35,152 bases of DNA from RGIG4708 sp045633845 (GTDB lineage Bacteria > Bacillota > Clostridia > UMGS1810), in the NCBI GenBank assembly GCA_045633845.1, contig JAZQZC010000018.1, positions 1 to 35,152 on the forward strand, read 5' to 3'. How positions within the stretch are numbered: position 1 is the first letter of the stretch; each line of letters starts with the position of its first letter. The position numbers and the translations under genes were made by a program. Shown here one piece after another: positions 32,010 to 35,152 of the stretch. The notes under the pieces were generated by a model, which saw only the letters and a list, made by a program, of their open reading frames with translations, had not been told where the DNA came from and did no database searches.

Positions 32010-33155
32010 CTATTCAGTAACCTGTTCTTCAACAGTATTTGAAGTATCAGCCTGCTCATCAACAATCGCTTGCTCTTGTTGCTGCTGTTGTTCAAGCTCA
32101 GCCTTGCGCTTTTCTTCCTCAAGGCGACGCTGCTCTTCTTCCTGCTCTTTTATCTTTTGCATTTCTTCAACATATTTTTTTCGTTGTTCTCTTTTTTCAT
32201 AAATATCCTTTGTGCCTTTTACTGTGTGCGAAAACTCGTTGTGGTCTGTCGCCATAACAATTTTTGCATCAAGCTCACTGTAACCCACAGGCAAATCTAT
32301 TACTGCAATTACCTTTTTTGTTTCCATTGGTTCTACAGTATTTCCCGATACAAACCTTGCTTCGTTGTCGCTGTCCTCAACCAGATAACGCGCCATATAG
32401 CATTCGCTGTCGTATATTGCGCACACGCTGAGAAGAGAGTGCAGATTTGTGTTTTCAAAGCCTTTGTTGGTTACTTCAAATTCAGATGTGAGATATACAT
32501 ATTCTTCGTCGCAATCACTCACATCAGGGGCATTATCGTACAATTTGTCACTGTACTTGGACCCATTGTACAAAACCTTAACAGCCTTGCTCGAAAAGCT
32601 CTGACCAATTTGTATATTTTCCGATGAGTCAATGTAGCTGTTAAGAGTATAATTTACCACATATTCTGTCTTGCCCAAATCAAGTGTAATGGTATAGTCC
32701 ATATCTATAGGGTCTGTGGGGATACAAAGTGCCGCGTGGAATGTAGTTTGCAAATTTTCGGCAATTTGCACATTTGCGGCAACATTGCGGTTGTCATCGC
32801 TCTCTGCCGCACAAACATACTGTGTATAGCTTTCGCCGCTTTGCACACCCACGGCGCTTACCTTTGCAATTTCGCTGCAGTTAACGGCGGTTTTGCCATT
32901 TGCAAGGCGAAATACCATATCTATATAGCATATGTCACTGCTTTCGGGCTTTATATATGAGCCGCCCTTTACTGTGGGCATAATTGCGTGGGTTGTATAT
33001 ATCTTTTCAAAGGTTGCCGTCCCCACTCCCCTTAAGGACACCTTGTCACCGGGGGTAATTTCGTTTTTGTGGGTATCTGTGCTTGTAGTTGTGCTGCCGC
33101 AGGAGCAGGCAAACACCATCACAAATGCCGCAAGCAGCAAAATAAATTTTTTCAT
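32010..33155 (-). CDS. Large predicted lipoprotein with Gln/Glu-rich coiled-coil tail
   Basis: A 381-aa exported protein. The signal sequence MKKFILLLAAFVMVFACSCG carries a probable lipobox (VFAC). The body (about 35-310) looks like two beta-rich domains of similar outline, each with YVYLTSEFEVTNKG or ICYIDMVFRLANGK type strands, resembling the DUF4352-like immunoglobulin-fold extracellular domains of Clostridia. The tail (about 320-381) is a Lys/Glu coiled coil with a Gln run. The function is unknown. It is monocistronic, convergent with leuS, with SD TAGGAG. Confidence 0.75.
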   Translation of the reverse strand: MKKFILLLAAFVMVFACSCGSTTTSTDTHKNEITPGDKVSLRGVGTATFEKIYTTHAIMPTVKGGSYIKPESSDICYIDMVFRLANGKTAVNCSEIAKVSAVGVQSGESYTQYVCAAESDDNRNVAANVQIAENLQTTFHAALCIPTDPIDMDYTITLDLGKTEYVVNYTLNSYIDSSENIQIGQSFSSKAVKVLYNGSKYSDKLYDNAPDVSDCDEEYVYLTSEFEVTNKGFENTNLHSLLSVCAIYDSECYMARYLVEDSDNEARFVSGNTVEPMETKKVIAVIDLPVGYSELDAKIVMATDHNEFSHTVKGTKDIYEKREQRKKYVEEMQKIKEQEEEQRRLEEEKRKAELEQQQQQEQAIVDEQADTSNTVEEQVTE

Positions 33156-33187
33156 ATTATGTTCATCTCCTAACTGTTAACTCGTAC

Positions 33188-33217
33188 ATTTTAACACACC
33201 AGGATGGGTTTTGTAAA
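33188..33217 (-). promoter_or_regulatory. Promoter for the large lipoprotein gene
   Basis: On the minus strand TTTACA (33217-33212) and TAAAAT (33193-33188) with an 18-base spacer lie 33 bases upstream of the start codon. Confidence 0.5.
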
Positions 33218-33249
33218 GGAGAATTTTGACAAGCTTTAAGGACAAAAGG

Positions 33250-33473
33250 GACAAAAGGGGACGGTCCTTTTTTGTCAACTTTTTAGTGACAGATGGGGAT
33301 GTTCCTTTGTAAAAGGTGCGTCCCCTCTGTCACCGATTAGTTTTTACTTGTTCGCGTGGGCAACGAGGACACACCTCTTGCGAGGAATTTCCCCGCTTGT
33401 CATGCGAACGTCCCCATTTGTCCTGTGACAAAGGGGGATGTTCCTTTGCAAAAGGTGCGTCCTCCTTTGTCAC
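33250..33473. repeat. Cluster of REP-like imperfect palindromes
   Basis: Two 48-49-bp palindromic units (33286-33333 and 33425-33473) begin GTGACA and end TGTCAC with a shared core GGGGATGTTCCTTT / AAAGGTGCGTCC. A shorter relative (33250-33276) and a divergent one (about 33350-33409, GTTCGC with GCGAAC) complete the cluster. Base changes between units A and B occur on both arms and keep the palindrome. The GGGGACG/GTCCCC plus TGTCAC vocabulary is that of dispersed repeats seen in Clostridia. No credible gene lies in the 456-bp gap. Confidence 0.8.
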
Positions 33474-33526
33474 CTGTAAAGTAGCTAAAACATATTAATT
33501 TTGTCCTTTGGGTGAAAAATTCCCTA

Positions 33527-33555
33527 TTTACAAATTCCAAAATATGTGTTAAAAT
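33527..33555 (+). promoter_or_regulatory. Promoter of the ECF-coaX operon
   Basis: TTTACA (33527-33532), 17 bases, TAAAAT (33550-33555), then an AAGGAGG SD before ATG 33612. No known riboswitch is seen in the 55-base leader. Confidence 0.65.
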
Positions 33556-33611
33556 AACACCGATTTGTATTGTATCTCGTAAGAGAATAATAACAAGGAG
33601 GAAATTTTAAT

Positions 33612-34217
33612 ATGAAAAAAACAAACAAAATGTCTACACAGACATTGGTACTGGGTGCAATTTTGACTGCATTGGTAATTTTGCTTCAGTACGTAAGCAT
33701 GTGGATTAGGTTTGGCACATTTTCTATTACTCTGTCATTAATACCAATTGTTATTGGTGCTATTGTATGCGGTAAAGGAATAGGTGCTTGGCTTGGATTC
33801 GTATTTGGTGTAATTGTTTTGGCAAGTGGTGATGCTGCTCCGTTTTTGGTGTTCAGTGTTCCAGGAACGGTTGTAACAGTGCTTGCAAAGGGTATACTAT
33901 GCGGCTATGCTGCAAGTGTAACCCATAAGATGATTAACAAATTGCTGGAGCAAAAATCACAAAAACATAAGACAATTGCCACTTTTTGTGCTGCAATAAT
34001 ATGCCCGATTGTAAATACAGGTGTATTTATACTCGGTTGTTATGCGTTCTTTCTTGGAGATATTTCTTCAATGGCGGCAGAGGCGGGAATGGGTGGTAAT
34101 ATATTTGGCTTCATAATAACAGCTTTTGTTACTATAAATTTTGTTTTTGAACTGCTTCTAAATATTGTTGCAACACCTGCAACAATCAAAATATTAAAAG
34201 CAACTAAAAAAATATAA
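33612..34217 (+). CDS. ECF transporter S component, probable pantothenate (PanT-like)
   Basis: A 201-aa membrane protein with about six helices and the S-component pattern QTLVLGAILTALVILLQ in helix 1 (the helix that contacts EcfT through small residues). GAWLGFVFGVIVL and FSVPGTVVTVLAKG follow. S components bind a vitamin and work with a shared energising module (EcfA, EcfA', EcfT), which is not in this window. The gene lies 11 bases before coaX, whose product phosphorylates pantothenate, so pantothenate is the likely substrate. The substrate is inferred from context only. Confidence 0.8.
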   Translation: MKKTNKMSTQTLVLGAILTALVILLQYVSMWIRFGTFSITLSLIPIVIGAIVCGKGIGAWLGFVFGVIVLASGDAAPFLVFSVPGTVVTVLAKGILCGYAASVTHKMINKLLEQKSQKHKTIATFCAAIICPIVNTGVFILGCYAFFLGDISSMAAEAGMGGNIFGFIITAFVTINFVFELLLNIVATPATIKILKATKKI

Positions 34218-34228
34218 GGAAGATTAGA

Positions 34229-34993
34229 ATGGTTTTACTTATCGATATAGGAAATACAAATATTGTGATGGGCTGCGCCGAAAACGAAAAAGTATTATTC
34301 TGCGAGAGATTTTCTACAAATCATACCGCAACCTGTCTTGAATATTGCGTAATTCTTAAAACTGCATTGGAAATGCACAATGTGGATTATAAAAAAATTG
34401 ACGGAGCAATTATATCATCGGTTGTTCCTGCAGTTACATCAATCATTAAAGGCGCGGTACAAAGTGTAACAGGGGCAGATGTTTTAGTGGTAGGACCTGG
34501 TATGAAAACAGGCTTAAGCATAATGATAGACAACCCTGCGCAGCTTGGCAGCGACCTGGTTGTTGATGCGGTTGCCTGCCTTGCCCAATACAGCGCACCC
34601 CTTATTATAATTGATATGGGCACAGCCACCACTGTTTCGGTAATAGACGGCAAAAGAAACTACATCGGCGGCGCAATACTGCCGGGTCTTGCAATATCCC
34701 ACGATGCACTGGTAAGCAGGACATCACTTCTTACAAAAATTGCATTCGAAGCTCCAAACAAAGTAATCGGCTCAAACACAGTTGATTGCATAAAAAGCGG
34801 ACTCATCTACGGTACTGCAGGCACCCTTGACGGACTTATCAACCGTATGAATGAAGAGCTTGGGCAAAAATGCACTGTTGTTGCAACAGGCGGACTTGCA
34901 AATACTGTAATCCCGCTTTGCAAAAACAAAATCATCGTTGATGACGATTTGCTCTTAAAGGGCCTTATGATAATTTACAACAAAAACAAATAA
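34229..34993 (+). CDS. coaX: Type III pantothenate kinase
   Basis: A 254-aa ASKHA-fold kinase that makes 4'-phosphopantothenate, the first step of coenzyme A synthesis. It is not feedback-inhibited by CoA and typically needs a monovalent cation. Motifs: LLIDIGNTNIVMG (4-16, phosphate 1), the GSDLVVDAVA region, IIDMGTATTVSVIDG (phosphate 2) and GGAILPGLAIS. The frame and length are typical. It is cotranscribed with the ECF S component and followed by a terminator. Confidence 0.96.
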   Translation: MVLLIDIGNTNIVMGCAENEKVLFCERFSTNHTATCLEYCVILKTALEMHNVDYKKIDGAIISSVVPAVTSIIKGAVQSVTGADVLVVGPGMKTGLSIMIDNPAQLGSDLVVDAVACLAQYSAPLIIIDMGTATTVSVIDGKRNYIGGAILPGLAISHDALVSRTSLLTKIAFEAPNKVIGSNTVDCIKSGLIYGTAGTLDGLINRMNEELGQKCTVVATGGLANTVIPLCKNKIIVDDDLLLKGLMIIYNKNK

Positions 34994-35030
34994 AAGGGAG
35001 TGGTAAAAAAACCAATATCATTAAGTTAAG

Positions 35031-35068
35031 AGGAGCAAGTTCATTTAATGAGCTTGCCCCCTTTTTTT
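35031..35068 (+). terminator. Terminator after coaX
   Basis: A 10-bp stem (35035-35044 with 35048-35057, one G-U pair), extended by partly paired flanks, is followed by seven T. Confidence 0.88.
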
Positions 35069-35100
35069 ATGTAAATATTTAAAATTATTTTAAAAAAGAC

Positions 35101-35152
35101 TTGACAAATGTTGAAATTTGTGCGGCTGATTTTATTAACTATCGTTAATAAA
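35101..35152 (+). promoter_or_regulatory. Possible promoter -35 and operator palindrome at window edge
   Basis: TTGACA (35101-35106) is followed by a 9-bp inverted repeat, TTTATTAAC (35131-35139) with GTTAATAAA (35144-35152). This suggests an upstream control region for a gene beyond the window. No convincing -10 is seen at 17 bases. Confidence 0.4.

Noticed and set aside
33250..33473. CRISPR array
   Set aside because: The repeated units are palindromes of uneven spacing with only two good copies, and there are no unique spacers or cas genes.
33316..33498. 60-aa plus-strand ORF in the REP-like cluster
   Set aside because: It is made of palindromic repeat sequence rich in Cys, Arg and Ser, with no SD or family likeness.

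Overview
This window is a low-GC Firmicutes (Clostridia-type) chromosome segment. Evidence for this is the strong SD sequences and TTGACA-17-TATAAT promoters, an L27 with a cleavable N-terminal extension next to its Prp protease, a SpoIVFA/SpoIVFB-like M23-M50 peptidase pair, an SLH-anchored surface protein, and an ECF S component next to type III pantothenate kinase. An anaerobic, possibly spore-forming gut clostridium is likely. No species can be named from the sequence.

Layout. Positions 1-2612 (+) hold the 3' end of tuf, a small DUF1624-type membrane protein and a polyprenyl synthase. Positions 2622-9657 (-) hold M23 peptidase, M50 peptidase, radical SAM protein, DUF2344 protein, ligA and a pyridoxamine kinase, all closely packed. 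Positions 9709-19664 hold two blocks of tailed-phage virion genes on the minus strand. The head/packaging block (15768-19664) has scaffold, N4-gp56-type capsid, a small head protein, TerS and TerL. The neck block (9709-12925) has a 54-aa protein, a gp4-like connector, a gp10-like stabilisation protein and a 309-aa virion-type protein. Between the blocks lie two plus-strand cellular genes (YaiI/YqxD family and a sugar nucleotidyltransferase), about 900 bp of strongly palindromic non-coding DNA, and a small lipoprotein gene with its own consensus promoter. No portal, integrase, lysis or replication gene is visible, yet every phage ORF is intact.

From 19977 the plus strand carries a secreted phosphodiester-glycosidase/SLH protein and an SDR dehydrogenase of the gluconate 5-dehydrogenase type. 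A housekeeping run follows: rplU-prp-rpmA-obgE, then yhbY-nadD-yqeK-LCP-rsfS-leuS. After a minus-strand lipoprotein and a cluster of REP-like palindromes come an ECF S component and coaX, probably a pantothenate uptake and phosphorylation unit.

In many Clostridia the M23-M50-radical SAM-DUF2344 genes lie just upstream of (rng)-rplU-prp-rpmA-obgE in one direction. Here the two halves face opposite ways, with the phage genes and other cargo between them and no rng visible, so a rearrangement has occurred. The most unusual content is the split, portal-less but open virion gene set, together with the structured non-coding elements around it (14494-14982 and 19717-19800).
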